Source: Candidatus Omnitrophota bacterium (GTDB lineage: Bacteria; Hinthialibacterota; Hinthialibacteria; OLB16). Taken from it: 64,000 bases of DNA. The stretch spans positions 372,001-436,000 of the forward strand of contig JACKFH010000001.1 in assembly GCA_020632575.1 (NCBI GenBank), read 5' to 3'. This document shows, piece after piece, positions 8,209 through 15,873 of the stretch; position 1 is the stretch's first letter, and the number at the start of each line of letters is the position of its first letter. The notes below the pieces were generated by a model. The model saw only the letters and a list, made by a program, of their open reading frames with translations. It was not told where the DNA came from and made no database searches. A program made the translations under genes and the position numbers.

Positions 8209-8609
8209 AATGCTGATCTCCTTTCTGTCTAAGGCGTATCGCCTTTACTCTTCCCACTATGAAAAGAGCGTGCCAATTCATAAATTTATTAAAATCAATG
8301 GGCTATAATCGTTCTACCGTTCAGATTTGGCTAATGAGTGCGTCGATATGGCGCAGCTTGGTGCATGCTAAGTGCAGGCGTTAGGCAAACTCAGGGGTGA
8401 TTCACACGGGCGGTCTTGGGAACCGTGGAGAATGTAGCCTCACTCCCGCTTCCACGTTTTCCACCCGTTCCATGGGTTTCCATGATTCAATTCTTTTCGA
8501 ACCGCCTTGCAACTTGCCACCCACTCTCATTCCTTCCAAGCGGGCTTTGCATTATTCTAGAAATGGAATTCGTTGAGACACCCCGAAGGAGAATGGCGAA
8601 GGTCTTTTA
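8209..8609. other. 401-base intergenic region between divergent hsp20 and RNase E/G genes
   Basis: No open frame with a credible start was found. Next to the hsp20 start, the minus strand reads TTGGCACG, four bases, TTTCAT (8259-8276). This resembles a sigma54 element but lacks the GC of the -12 box, so it is only a weak candidate. An AT-rich stretch (8277-8310) follows. Around 8340-8400 the sequence looks superficially like the D-arm of a tRNA but no anticodon or T-arm fits. The 3' part must carry the promoter of the RNase gene. Confidence 0.4.
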
Positions 8610-9866
8610 ATGCCAAAACAAATACTGTTCAGTGTGCGTCACGATCACACCCTGATCGGACTCTTTGAAGATGAAAAACTGGTTGAACTCTTCCTTGACC
8701 GCCCGGATCAAGAAAGCAGCGTAGGGAACATCTACATCGGGAAAGTCACCAAGATCCTCGAAAACATTCAATCGGCATTTGTCGATTTGGGAATCGGTAA
8801 GGATGGTTTTCTTCCTGGCGATGACGCTTTCACTGGGGACCGGCCGAGGGGAAGAGGCAAGAAACCCACCATTCAATCCAGACTGAAGAACGGACAGACC
8901 ATCGCGGTCCAGGTCCAAAAAGACGAGATCGCCGACAAGGGCAAAAAGCTCTCCATGGATCTTTCCCTCCCCGGTCGCTATCTCGTTTTAATGCCCTATC
9001 ACAAGAAGACCAACATCTCCAAGCGCATCTCGGACAAAGACGAACGCAAACGGTTGCAGGAAATCCTCGAGGGGATCAAAGGCTCCGAGGGGCTTGGTTG
9101 GATTGTTCGCACCAGTTCCGAGGGAGTGGTCAAAAAAGAGCTCGAACGGGATGCACGCGACCTGATCAAGAAATGGCAGTCGATCCAAAAAGAGATCGAT
9201 CGTTGTAAGAAACCCACGCTAATCCACACCGAACTCACCCCGATCGAGCAGGTGCTGCGCGACCACTACTCGAAGGATTTCAACGCCATTCTGGTCGACA
9301 ACCTCCGGGTCAAACAACACATCGACCGCTTCATCCGGTCCCTCTCGCCCATGCGTTTCATTCAGCGAAAGGTGACCGAGTATCTGGAACCCGATCGATT
9401 GATGGAGAGGTATGGCTTTCGCCGTGAATTACAGAAAGCGTTGGACCGCAGGGTCTGGCTCAAGAGTGGCGGCTATCTGATCATCGAAGAAGCGGAAACT
9501 CTGACTGCAATCGATGTCAACACTGGGAAGACCACCAAGAGCGGCGACCAGCAGAAGACACTCCGTCAAACCAATATCGAAGCCGCCGAGGAAATTGCCC
9601 GTCAACTGCGTTTGCGCAGCATCGGCGGCATCATCGTCATCGATTTTATCGACATGAAGACCAAGCGCGATAACAACCAAGTGATGCAGATTCTCCAAAA
9701 AGGCCTCAACGCCGACAAGGCCGCGAGCGATGTCACCACGTTTTCGGAGATCGGCTTGGTCCAAATCACCCGTCAAAGAACCGGCGAAAGTCTCGCGCTC
9801 CTTCTTTCTGAAGAGTGCCCCCACTGCAAGGGAAGCGGGAGGATCTTGACCCATCACAGCGATTGA
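8610..9866 (+). CDS. rng: ribonuclease E/G family endoribonuclease, short form
   Basis: Single-strand-specific endoribonuclease for rRNA maturation and mRNA decay. The 418-residue protein has the embedded S1 domain (about residues 38-125; VGNIYIGKV and AFVDLGIGKDGFL). It also has the DNase I-like catalytic core with AIDVNTG (Asp 302) and IVIDFIDMK (Asp 345), matching D303 and D346 of E. coli RNase E. The Zn-link CPHC lies at 403-406. It ends 12 residues after the Zn-link, so the small dimer-dimer domain present in RNase G and RNase E is absent. The gene follows the hsp20 pair and rplU, an echo of the common rng-rplU-rpmA neighbourhood. E versus G cannot be decided; the compact size favours G. 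Confidence 0.92.
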   Translation: MPKQILFSVRHDHTLIGLFEDEKLVELFLDRPDQESSVGNIYIGKVTKILENIQSAFVDLGIGKDGFLPGDDAFTGDRPRGRGKKPTIQSRLKNGQTIAVQVQKDEIADKGKKLSMDLSLPGRYLVLMPYHKKTNISKRISDKDERKRLQEILEGIKGSEGLGWIVRTSSEGVVKKELERDARDLIKKWQSIQKEIDRCKKPTLIHTELTPIEQVLRDHYSKDFNAILVDNLRVKQHIDRFIRSLSPMRFIQRKVTEYLEPDRLMERYGFRRELQKALDRRVWLKSGGYLIIEEAETLTAIDVNTGKTTKSGDQQKTLRQTNIEAAEEIARQLRLRSIGGIIVIDFIDMKTKRDNNQVMQILQKGLNADKAASDVTTFSEIGLVQITRQRTGESLALLLSEECPHCKGSGRILTHHSD

Positions 9867-9882
9867 GGGTCCGCTAACACGC

Positions 9883-11337
9883 ATGCCGAGAATTCTGCAG
9901 TTTTTTCTATTCGCCACAACTCTTGTTTCGTTAAGTGTTTCTCCGATAGTGGCTCAAGAATCCGTTCCGTTTCCTCGGGATCCCGCCTACATCCATGATC
10001 CCAACCAACGACTCTTCGACCAGTTGACCCAAACCGATATCCCCTTTGAATTTCGTCCGGCCTTTCCCGACCGTCTCGAAATCTGGGTCAGTGACAAAGA
10101 GTTTCAAGATTTGGCTGAGCAGGGATTGAACATCGAGTGGGTTCCCGAGGAGGACCAGGTCTACTGGGAGACTCCCAAAGGAGTCGCCGAGGAGTTTGTC
10201 ACCCCCGCGACTTCTTATCCCACCTTTGAGCAGCTGACCGCATTCCTCCAAAAGAAAGCGTCGGATTATCCAGACCTCTGCCGTCTCGAATCGATCGGAC
10301 AAAGTGTGCAGGGACGCGATCTCTGGTTCCTGAGAATTTCGGACAATCCCGATCTGGAGGAGGACGAGCCGGAGTTCAAATATATTTCGACCATTCATGG
10401 CGATGAGATTGTGGGCGTTGCGATGATGCTGAACCTGATCGATCTCCTGCTTGAGGGCTACGGTGTGGACCAACGGCTCACCGATCTCGTCAATGACACC
10501 GAAATCTGGATCATGCCACTGATGAACACCGATGGTTTCGCACGCAATCCGAGACGCCGGACCAACGCGAATGGTTTCGACCTGAATCGAAGTTTCCCCG
10601 ACCGAGTCGGCGACCCGGTCAACACTCCGGAGGGCCGCCAACCCGAGGTCCAGGCGATGATGAACTTCGGGTTTAATCATTCCTCCGTCTTTTCCGCCAA
10701 TTTTCATGGCGGGGCGTTGCTGATGAATTATCCATACGATTCCGACTTCTCCATTCCCGAGGGCCCCCCAACGATTCCTCCTCAACCCGGCTGGTTCAGT
10801 CCGGACAACGATGTTTTCGAGGCAGTCTCTCTCATTTATTCGATGAATAATCCTCCGATGTTCGCCTCCCCGTTTTTCGAGAATGGAATCACCAATGGCA
10901 TTTCCTGGTATTCGGTTTGGGGAGGAATGCAGGATTGGAATTATGTCTGGCTGGCCTGCAATGAGGTCACCATCGAAATGAGCAATGACAAGGGCCCGGC
11001 GGGTTCCACGCTTCCCCAATTCTGGGAGGAGAATCGCGAGTCGATGCTTTCCTACATGGAACAGGTCCACATCGGTGTCCGCGGCCTTGTGACCGACTCG
11101 AGAAGCGGGAGACCCCTGGCCGCGACCGTGATCGTGGAGGGCCGCGATCATGAGGTGTTCACCGACCCGGATGTGGGAGATTACCATCGGATGCTTTTGC
11201 CCGGGACTTACACGCTGACCTATAGTGCGGATGGTTATCGGCCGAAGACCGTGGAGAATGTCATTGTCGAGGAGGGCGAGGCGACACGGGTGGATGTGGA
11301 GTTGGGGCTGGATGTATCCTTGCTCACCGTCCGTTAA
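9883..11337 (+). CDS. secreted M14-family zinc carboxypeptidase with C-terminal regulatory-like domain
   Basis: Metallocarboxypeptidase of 484 residues, similar to carboxypeptidase D/E-type enzymes. An N-terminal signal peptide ends near SPIVAQ (residues 1-25). The M14 domain (about 105-400) shows zinc ligands HGDE (H-x-x-E) and the later FHGG histidine. Substrate-binding DLNRSFPD and the general-base glutamate in EVTIEMS are also present. The last ~85 residues (GVRGLVTDSRSGRPLAATV onward) form a transthyretin-like regulatory domain of the usual M14 subfamily B layout. It is likely periplasmic or extracellular and trims C-terminal residues from peptides. The nucleoside hydrolase gene follows after 34 bases on the same strand. 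Confidence 0.9.
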   Translation: MPRILQFFLFATTLVSLSVSPIVAQESVPFPRDPAYIHDPNQRLFDQLTQTDIPFEFRPAFPDRLEIWVSDKEFQDLAEQGLNIEWVPEEDQVYWETPKGVAEEFVTPATSYPTFEQLTAFLQKKASDYPDLCRLESIGQSVQGRDLWFLRISDNPDLEEDEPEFKYISTIHGDEIVGVAMMLNLIDLLLEGYGVDQRLTDLVNDTEIWIMPLMNTDGFARNPRRRTNANGFDLNRSFPDRVGDPVNTPEGRQPEVQAMMNFGFNHSSVFSANFHGGALLMNYPYDSDFSIPEGPPTIPPQPGWFSPDNDVFEAVSLIYSMNNPPMFASPFFENGITNGISWYSVWGGMQDWNYVWLACNEVTIEMSNDKGPAGSTLPQFWEENRESMLSYMEQVHIGVRGLVTDSRSGRPLAATVIVEGRDHEVFTDPDVGDYHRMLLPGTYTLTYSADGYRPKTVENVIVEEGEATRVDVELGLDVSLLTVR

Positions 11338-11371
11338 CCTTTGGCCAAATAGTTCTTCAAGGACCCGAAAC

Positions 11372-12361
11372 ATGCAATCGAGACTTAGACTTTTCATCTG
11401 TGCAACAATCCTGACCACCATGACTGCTTACGCCCAAGTCCCTATCACCTTCGACACCGACATGGGGAACGATATCGATGACGGTCTCTGTCTGGTCATC
11501 GCTTGCCGCGCCACCACGATGGGGGACGCCGACCTGTTGATGGTGGGGTCGAGCAACCCGAGCGAGTGGGCGGTTCCGGGGATGCGGGCGATGCTCGATT
11601 ACTACGGTCGCAAGGAGGTCCCGCTCGCCGATTGCAGCCAGAATATCGCGCCTGGGAATGACAAGTTCACAAAACTGGTGGCGAAAAACGCGGGACTGGA
11701 GCCGGATCCCAAGACACCTGACGCGGTTTCACTGATGAGAAAGATCCTTTCCGAGCAGGAAGATGGCTCGGTGCGGATTGTCACCACCGGGTTCAGTACG
11801 AACATGGCGAACCTGCTCGATTCGAAGGCGAACCACAACGGCGATGGAGTCGATCTCTCAGGTCCGGAGTTGATTAAGAAGAAGGTTGAGTTCCTGACCC
11901 TGATGGCCGGCGATTTCGACCGTCCGGAGTACACCGAATACAACGTCGCCCAGAATGTTCCCGCCTTCAAAAAGGTGGTCGAGGAGTGGCCGACCCCGGT
12001 CTATCTGAGTGGCTACGAAATCGGCATCGTGGTCTTCTCCCGCTACGAGCAAATCAAAGAAGATCTCAAACCGGAGAACCCAGTGCGAGTCGCCTACGAG
12101 GATTACCTCGGTGTGGGCAAAAAGCCCGCCCCCTGGGACCGCCCCTCCTGGGACCAAACCGCCATGCTCTTCTCGATCTACCCCCAGAAGAACTATTTCG
12201 ACCTGGTCGGCCCAGTCACCATCAAAGTCGGCGAAAAGGGAGAGACGATCGCCCATGAAGAAAAAGAGATGGAATACCCGAGGTACTACCTGAAGTTCAA
12301 AGAGGATCTACCGAAGGAGAAGATCGAGGAGATTTTGGCTGGGTGGTATCGGGAGCCGTGA
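11372..12361 (+). CDS. secreted nucleoside hydrolase (IUNH family)
   Basis: Hydrolyses the N-glycosidic bond of ribonucleosides. The 329-residue protein has a signal peptide (residues 1-21, ending TAYAQ) and then FDTDMGNDIDD (about 27-37). That is the calcium-binding aspartate cluster in the variant spacing of exported homologues. The start at 11372 is chosen because the signal peptide begins there; a longer frame only reads through the preceding gene. The protein ends KIEEILAGWYREP, and the 84 bases encoding that end occur twice more downstream (14472-14557 and 16307-16390). This intact gene is therefore the probable parent of two fragments. It is convergent with a LolA/DUF2092-like gene 11 bases away. 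Confidence 0.88.
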   Translation: MQSRLRLFICATILTTMTAYAQVPITFDTDMGNDIDDGLCLVIACRATTMGDADLLMVGSSNPSEWAVPGMRAMLDYYGRKEVPLADCSQNIAPGNDKFTKLVAKNAGLEPDPKTPDAVSLMRKILSEQEDGSVRIVTTGFSTNMANLLDSKANHNGDGVDLSGPELIKKKVEFLTLMAGDFDRPEYTEYNVAQNVPAFKKVVEEWPTPVYLSGYEIGIVVFSRYEQIKEDLKPENPVRVAYEDYLGVGKKPAPWDRPSWDQTAMLFSIYPQKNYFDLVGPVTIKVGEKGETIAHEEKEMEYPRYYLKFKEDLPKEKIEEILAGWYREP

Positions 12362-12371
12362 ATTGGGGCTG

Positions 12372-13202
12372 TTAGCAGAAACCTGGGACGCCAAACGGAT
12401 CCGCGTTCTCAGGGATTTCGAAATGAAATCTCTCATCTGGGATGTTGTGATCGATTCTGATGTCGGTGTATTCTTCCACTTCGAGGATCTCGCAACTCTT
12501 TGATTCATCCCAAACGAGTTCATCGATCGGGTTTTGTTTCATGACCTCGATAGCTCCTGGAAAGAGTTCTTCCATTTCTTCTGGATGCTTTTTGATATAT
12601 TCGTTTGCTTTTCTTATGTCCCGGTTGGTCTCCTCAAAATCCTCCTCATTGTTGGATGAGCGAGACACGATCCTCTCGAACGCTCCAAGGTCTTGGTCGA
12701 TAAATAGGCATACAGACCTTCCGTCGCGAGTTGTTCCATCGATGCATTTACACTCAATGTCTTCCACATCAACGGGTTGGGAAAATTTGGGATTTTCCAG
12801 TTTAGCCGCGACCGAAGCTCGTGCGAGTTCAGGAAGGAAATGATAGGGAAGGTTGTAACTGATGCCAAATGAAATGCCTGTCGTAACTTGAAGGCTTTGA
12901 ACCAGTGTTTCGTAGTTCGTGAAGCGCGGTTTGTCCAAGAACTGGAGACCGAGCACCTTGTTGCCATCGCTTAAGAGGCTCGAAAAAGGTGTTAAACGGT
13001 CTGAGTCAATCCAGATTTCCAGCCGAAAAAGATTGGGTCTCTTGAACAAGACTGAGAAGTGGGATTCTGCCTCATCTTTTCGGTCAGGGTAGGTCCTCAA
13101 AGTATAGAGTCTCCCCTGAGATTCATAGGTTTCCAGGCTCAGGTACCTTTCATGCACCTTCTTGAGTAGCAACTCGGCGGGGGAGCCTTTGCGTGGGGGC
13201 AT
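12372..13202 (-). CDS. LolA/DUF2092-like protein, copy 1 of 3
   Basis: Unrecognised protein of 276 residues. The first 110 residues (LLKKVHERYLSLETYESQG...LFKRPNLFRLEIW) look like the opening of DUF2092/LolA-type lipoprotein-binding proteins. There is no signal peptide; an in-frame stop lies just upstream, so a longer form is excluded. The first 16 residues, MPPRKGSPAELLLKKV, are identical to copy 2 (14564-15412), and about 40 bases there are nearly identical. The later parts diverge strongly. A third, decayed copy lies at 16396-16740. Each copy is convergent with the 3' end of the nucleoside hydrolase gene or a fragment of it. Function unknown. Confidence 0.6.
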   Translation of the reverse strand: MPPRKGSPAELLLKKVHERYLSLETYESQGRLYTLRTYPDRKDEAESHFSVLFKRPNLFRLEIWIDSDRLTPFSSLLSDGNKVLGLQFLDKPRFTNYETLVQSLQVTTGISFGISYNLPYHFLPELARASVAAKLENPKFSQPVDVEDIECKCIDGTTRDGRSVCLFIDQDLGAFERIVSRSSNNEEDFEETNRDIRKANEYIKKHPEEMEELFPGAIEVMKQNPIDELVWDESKSCEILEVEEYTDIRIDHNIPDERFHFEIPENADPFGVPGFC

Positions 13203-13250
13203 GGGGTGTGCGCTCCGTTTCGAGAACTGATTTCGAAAGCCGTGAACTCG

Positions 13251-13445
13251 CTACTTTGTGCCAGCTTGGCTAATATCGTTAGCAGGTCTCTCGGGTTTCG
13301 AACCTCTCCGATCAACCAGCCGTGAAAGAGGTTTCTTCTGACGCTCGAGAAGGTCGTTCACGATAGCGTGGAGATCGTGGTTGTGCGCCGCGGCGTAGGC
13401 TTCACGCTGCTTCCAGAGCTCCTCGATGATTTCATCCTTATACAT
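13251..13445 (-). CDS. small putative antitoxin paired with the PIN toxin
   Basis: Protein of 64 residues starting MYKDEIIEELWKQREAYAA, with HNHDLHAIVNDLLERQ following. Small proteins of this kind (ExIIEE(V/L)W/R...NYDL..I..DL) habitually follow PIN-domain toxin genes, so it is called as the antitoxin. Its ATG at 13445 lies inside the 3' end of the PIN gene (8-base overlap), showing translational coupling. The basic, proline-rich last 25 residues are probably disordered and toxin-binding. The assignment rests on context and a recognisable but poorly described family. Confidence 0.65.
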   Translation of the reverse strand: MYKDEIIEELWKQREAYAAAHNHDLHAIVNDLLERQKKPLSRLVDRRGSKPERPANDISQAGTK

Positions 13446-13929
13446 CGGATTTCTCCTCGGGCAAGAGTTCTTGCGGCGTACAGATCTCCGGGCATTGGTA
13501 TCCTGCTTTAAGGCAGATAGTCCGAATGATCGGTTTCGTCTCCGCATTATTGATGTGTCGGCAATTCCAAGTCAAGAAAAAGTCGACTTCATGAACGGTC
13601 GCGATGGCGACGTGAAGAGCGTCGACCTCGGCCTTCTCTGGAAAACCGCCTTCCGCAATCAATTGTGAGGCCAGTTTTTCGGCGGTGCGATCCAAAGGAA
13701 GTTCTGGGAATTGACTGATCGCCTTAAGCCGACGCTTCACTGCTTCCGGATCTCCACCCGAAGCCTCCGCGACAACGATTTCGGAGATGAAAACCTCATA
13801 CAGAGGCAACGCATGTTTCCACCATTGGAGCGACGCCTGTTGCCAAGCGGATGCCTGTAGATCCCGACTCGGCCGAGCGGTCAGATAACTGAAGATGGAT
13901 GTTTCCAGGTAGACGCTCTTCAATTTCAT
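13438..13929 (-). CDS. PIN-domain toxin, VapC-like
   Basis: Putative ribonuclease toxin of 163 residues. The PIN fold is visible from VYLETSIFSYLTARPSRDL (first acidic residue of the active site in LETS) through SEIVVAEA and EVDALHVAIATVHEVDFFLTWNCRHI (catalytic aspartates of the second and third motifs). The ATG at 13929 gives the conserved N-terminus MKLKSVYLET; the frame open further upstream overlaps the HigA gene. It lies 14 bases downstream of a HigA-type antitoxin gene and overlaps a small antitoxin gene, so two toxin-antitoxin cassettes are stacked on the minus strand. Confidence 0.85.
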   Translation of the reverse strand: MKLKSVYLETSIFSYLTARPSRDLQASAWQQASLQWWKHALPLYEVFISEIVVAEASGGDPEAVKRRLKAISQFPELPLDRTAEKLASQLIAEGGFPEKAEVDALHVAIATVHEVDFFLTWNCRHINNAETKPIIRTICLKAGYQCPEICTPQELLPEEKSDV

Positions 13930-13943
13930 ATTCTTTTCGACCT

Positions 13944-14231
13944 TCACGCCGCCGACAGCCTTCTCACCTTCAATCCCTTCGCCTTCCGCTCCGCTTGCCA
14001 GAGATCGTATTGAACCTGTTGGTTGAGCCAACTCTCGGCGCTGGTATCGAAGGCTTTGGCGAGGCGGATCGCCATTTCGGGGCTGACTCCGGATCGGCCG
14101 TTGATCAGGGCGGAGAGGGTTTTTCTCGAAACTCCGAGCGCTTTCGCGGTCTCTGTCACCGACAGCCCCAGTGGCTCGATGCAGAGTTCCTTCAGGACTT
14201 CTCTGGGGTGTGGGGGGTTGTGCATTTTCAT
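13944..14231 (-). CDS. HigA-family antitoxin (XRE HTH)
   Basis: DNA-binding antitoxin of 95 residues. MHNPPHPREVLKELCIEPLGLSVTE, ALGVSRKTLSALINGRSGVSPEMA and SAESWLNQQVQYDLW are the hallmark segments of HigA. ATG at 14231 is six bases from GAGGAA, better placed than the ATG one codon earlier. Its partner toxin HigB should lie directly upstream; only the last ~40 codons of such a gene remain (14242-14363), so the antitoxin appears to have outlived its toxin. It may still repress its own promoter or cross-react with other toxins of the region. Confidence 0.88.
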   Translation of the reverse strand: MKMHNPPHPREVLKELCIEPLGLSVTETAKALGVSRKTLSALINGRSGVSPEMAIRLAKAFDTSAESWLNQQVQYDLWQAERKAKGLKVRRLSAA

Positions 14232-14241
14232 CATCGTTTCC

Positions 14242-14363
14242 TCAGTGATAGTCCTCGTAGTCAACATCGATGGCGTCGCCATCTTCAAATCGGAAAGTGA
14301 TCCGCCAGTTTCCGCTAACCGTTACGGCCCATGTTCCCTTCCATTTCCGGATCACTTTCTGAG
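14242..14363 (-). pseudogene. 5'-truncated higB toxin remnant
   Basis: Reading the minus strand in frame down to the TGA at 14242-14244 gives VIRKWKGTWAVTVSGNWR and then ITFRFEDGDAIDVDYEDYH. This is the conserved C-terminal end of RelE/HigB-type toxins that sit upstream of HigA. The first ~55 residues are missing: upstream of about 14365 the frame stays open but shows no toxin similarity, and it soon enters the antisense of the nucleoside hydrolase fragment. The toxin was cut at, or near, a duplication junction. Its stop overlaps the ribosome-binding site of higA, as in intact higBA loci. Confidence 0.75.
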
Positions 14364-14471
14364 TGTGACCTATCCCGTTTCGCTTCTCAAGTCTGCTACG
14401 TCGACTCCTCATTCGAGCATTCAGTTGCCCCTTTATGGCGGACCCGGAGTTGCTTCTCGATTTAGCACCCG

Positions 14472-14557
14472 ATGTATTACCTGAAATTCAAAAAGGATTT
14501 GCCGAAGGAGCAGAGAAGATCGAGGAGATTTTGACTGGCTGGTATCGGGAGCCGTGA
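14472..14557 (+). pseudogene. 3' fragment of the nucleoside hydrolase gene, second copy
   Basis: Bases 14472-14557 read YYLKFKKDLPKE, then shift frame by a small insertion, then KIEEILTGWYREP and TGA. This matches the last 27 codons of the nucleoside hydrolase at 12278-12361 almost base for base. Nothing earlier in the gene is present. It is convergent with, and seven bases from, copy 2 of the LolA/DUF2092-like gene, exactly as at the parent locus. Confidence 0.85.
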
Positions 14558-14563
14558 GGGGAC

Positions 14564-15412
14564 TCAGTTATTGTCGAATGCTTCTCTGATTCTATTCAAC
14601 ATTTCATCCGAAAGACCTTCCCTCATGGACAAAGGTTCCATTTGAAGCGCTGGTTCATAAACGAACTTGTCGTCTGGAATTTGGTGGTTTGTAAGGATGC
14701 TTTCGTAGGTTCGGACTTCCGTTTCTTTCCCGATTACTTTGGTGTCCTTCGCAAGAGACTTCACTCGACCGAGGAATTTTGTCCTAGCCTGCCGCATTCC
14801 AGAGCGCTGGAAAAAGAGTTGGTCCAAAAGATTGCCAAGAGACTGGACCCAGGAGTTGTGAGACTCGATTGCCTCTGGGTCCCAACTCTTGGTTTTTTGA
14901 ATTCTCCGAATGAAGTGGTCGTGCGGGTCGATATCAAATATCCAGGTTTCGGATTCATTGAATTCGCTCCAAATGGTAGTGCACAGTCCTGTGCGATTCC
15001 GACTGCTTGGAATGATTTTGGGATTCCGAATTTGATTGGTTAGCGACATGTTGTCGGTAGGATTTGTCAGCATGATGTATGTTTGGTTCGAAATTCCACC
15101 GCGTCCTGGTCCGGCCAATTCAAAAAAATGTTTCTCACCCGTATCCCAAAAGTGAAAGAATCCTTTTCCATCGAACCACATCGCAATGACAACCTCCGTC
15201 CCATCTTCACCGATCCACCTTTCCTCTGAATAGAATCGATTGGGTCTGGAAAAGAGATTCTTGAACGATGACTTCTTCAAAACCGTTTCGGACTTCTCAT
15301 CCGAGATTACCCTCTTAATGAATCCTTCGTCCTCATAACTGTTCACGTTGCGATAGGCTGCCTCCACCTTCTTGAGCAACAACTCGGCGGGGGAGCCTTT
15401 GCGTGGGGGCAT
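14564..15412 (-). CDS. LolA/DUF2092-like protein, copy 2 of 3
   Basis: Unrecognised protein of 282 residues, paralogue of 12372-13202. Identical first 16 residues (MPPRKGSPAELLLKKV) are followed by AYRNVNSYEDEGFIKR and FSRPNRFYSEERW, the DUF2092/LolA-like pattern of a strand-rich fold. The C-terminal half (TNQIRNPKIIP, FNESETWIFDIDPHDHFIRR, KFVYEPALQMEPLSMREGL) is shared with the decayed third copy rather than with copy 1. There is no signal peptide. AAAAGGAG lies upstream of the ATG. It is convergent with a fragment of the nucleoside hydrolase gene and divergent from the HigBA module. Confidence 0.6.
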   Translation of the reverse strand: MPPRKGSPAELLLKKVEAAYRNVNSYEDEGFIKRVISDEKSETVLKKSSFKNLFSRPNRFYSEERWIGEDGTEVVIAMWFDGKGFFHFWDTGEKHFFELAGPGRGGISNQTYIMLTNPTDNMSLTNQIRNPKIIPSSRNRTGLCTTIWSEFNESETWIFDIDPHDHFIRRIQKTKSWDPEAIESHNSWVQSLGNLLDQLFFQRSGMRQARTKFLGRVKSLAKDTKVIGKETEVRTYESILTNHQIPDDKFVYEPALQMEPLSMREGLSDEMLNRIREAFDNN

Positions 15413-15532
15413 GAAGGGGAAACGCTCCTTTTCGGAATCTCCGGTTTGTTACGAAACTAGATTGTATCCGAGGGGGTGGTTGGAATTCAATCGCAAAGTG
15501 TCTTTGATGTGCACTCCTTTCCTACTGCGGGG

Positions 15533-15567
15533 TTGCGACGAATCCAGATATTAGACATAATGTCTAA
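15533..15567 (+). promoter_or_regulatory. promoter and palindromic operator of higBA
   Basis: TTGCGA (15533-15538), 17 bases, CATAAT (15556-15561) form a promoter. A perfect palindrome, TTAGACATAATGTCTAA (15551-15567, 8-base arms around a central A), covers the -10 box and touches the higB ATG at 15567. That is where a HigA antitoxin should bind to autorepress. The predicted transcription start falls on the start codon, so the mRNA would be leaderless. Confidence 0.6.
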
Positions 15568-15872
15568 TGCGAGTGATCAGCCTGAAACCGCTTCGGGAGT
15601 TCTGGGAGAAGCATCCGGACGCCGAGCGACCGCTAAGGTTGTGGTATAAGGTGGCGATCAACGCGGAATGGCAGAGCCTCCAGGATGCTCGACACGATTT
15701 CCCAACTGTGGATGGGGTGCCCGTGGACCGAGGCGAAACGCTCACGGTGTTCAACATCGGAGGAAACAAATATCGGTTAATCGCCCGGATTCGATACGAT
15801 TACCAACTCATTAATGTTTGCCAGGTTTTGACCCACGCCGAGTATGATGAGGGGCATTGGAAGGAGAGTTGA
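15567..15872 (+). CDS. higB: HigB-type mRNA interferase toxin
   Basis: Type II toxin of 101 residues in the HigB_toxin family (RelE superfamily), which cleaves mRNA on the ribosome. MRVISLKPLREFWEKHPDAE, RLWYKVAINAEWQSLQDARHDFP, VFNIGGNKYRLIARI and LTHAEYDEGHWKES span the whole family length. It is the first gene of a complete toxin-antitoxin pair; the antitoxin ATG starts two bases after its stop. There is no ribosome-binding site before the ATG, in agreement with a leaderless transcript. It is placed between copy 2 and copy 3 of the repeated module. Confidence 0.92.
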   Translation: MRVISLKPLREFWEKHPDAERPLRLWYKVAINAEWQSLQDARHDFPTVDGVPVDRGETLTVFNIGGNKYRLIARIRYDYQLINVCQVLTHAEYDEGHWKES

Positions 15873-15873
15873 G

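Noticed and set aside
8259..8276. sigma54 promoter before hsp20
   Set aside because: TGGCACG fits the -24 box, but the -12 box has TTTC instead of TTGC; kept only as a remark under the intergenic region.
8330..8400. tRNA-like stretch (TATGGCGCAGCTTGGTGCATGC)
   Set aside because: Looks like a D-arm, but no acceptor stem, anticodon arm or T-arm could be fitted; at most a remnant.
14435..14557. 40-codon plus-strand frame ending in KIEEILTGWYREP
   Set aside because: Its ATG lies upstream of the hydrolase-like part and the frame joins by a small insertion; no ribosome-binding site. It is an accident of the gene fragment.
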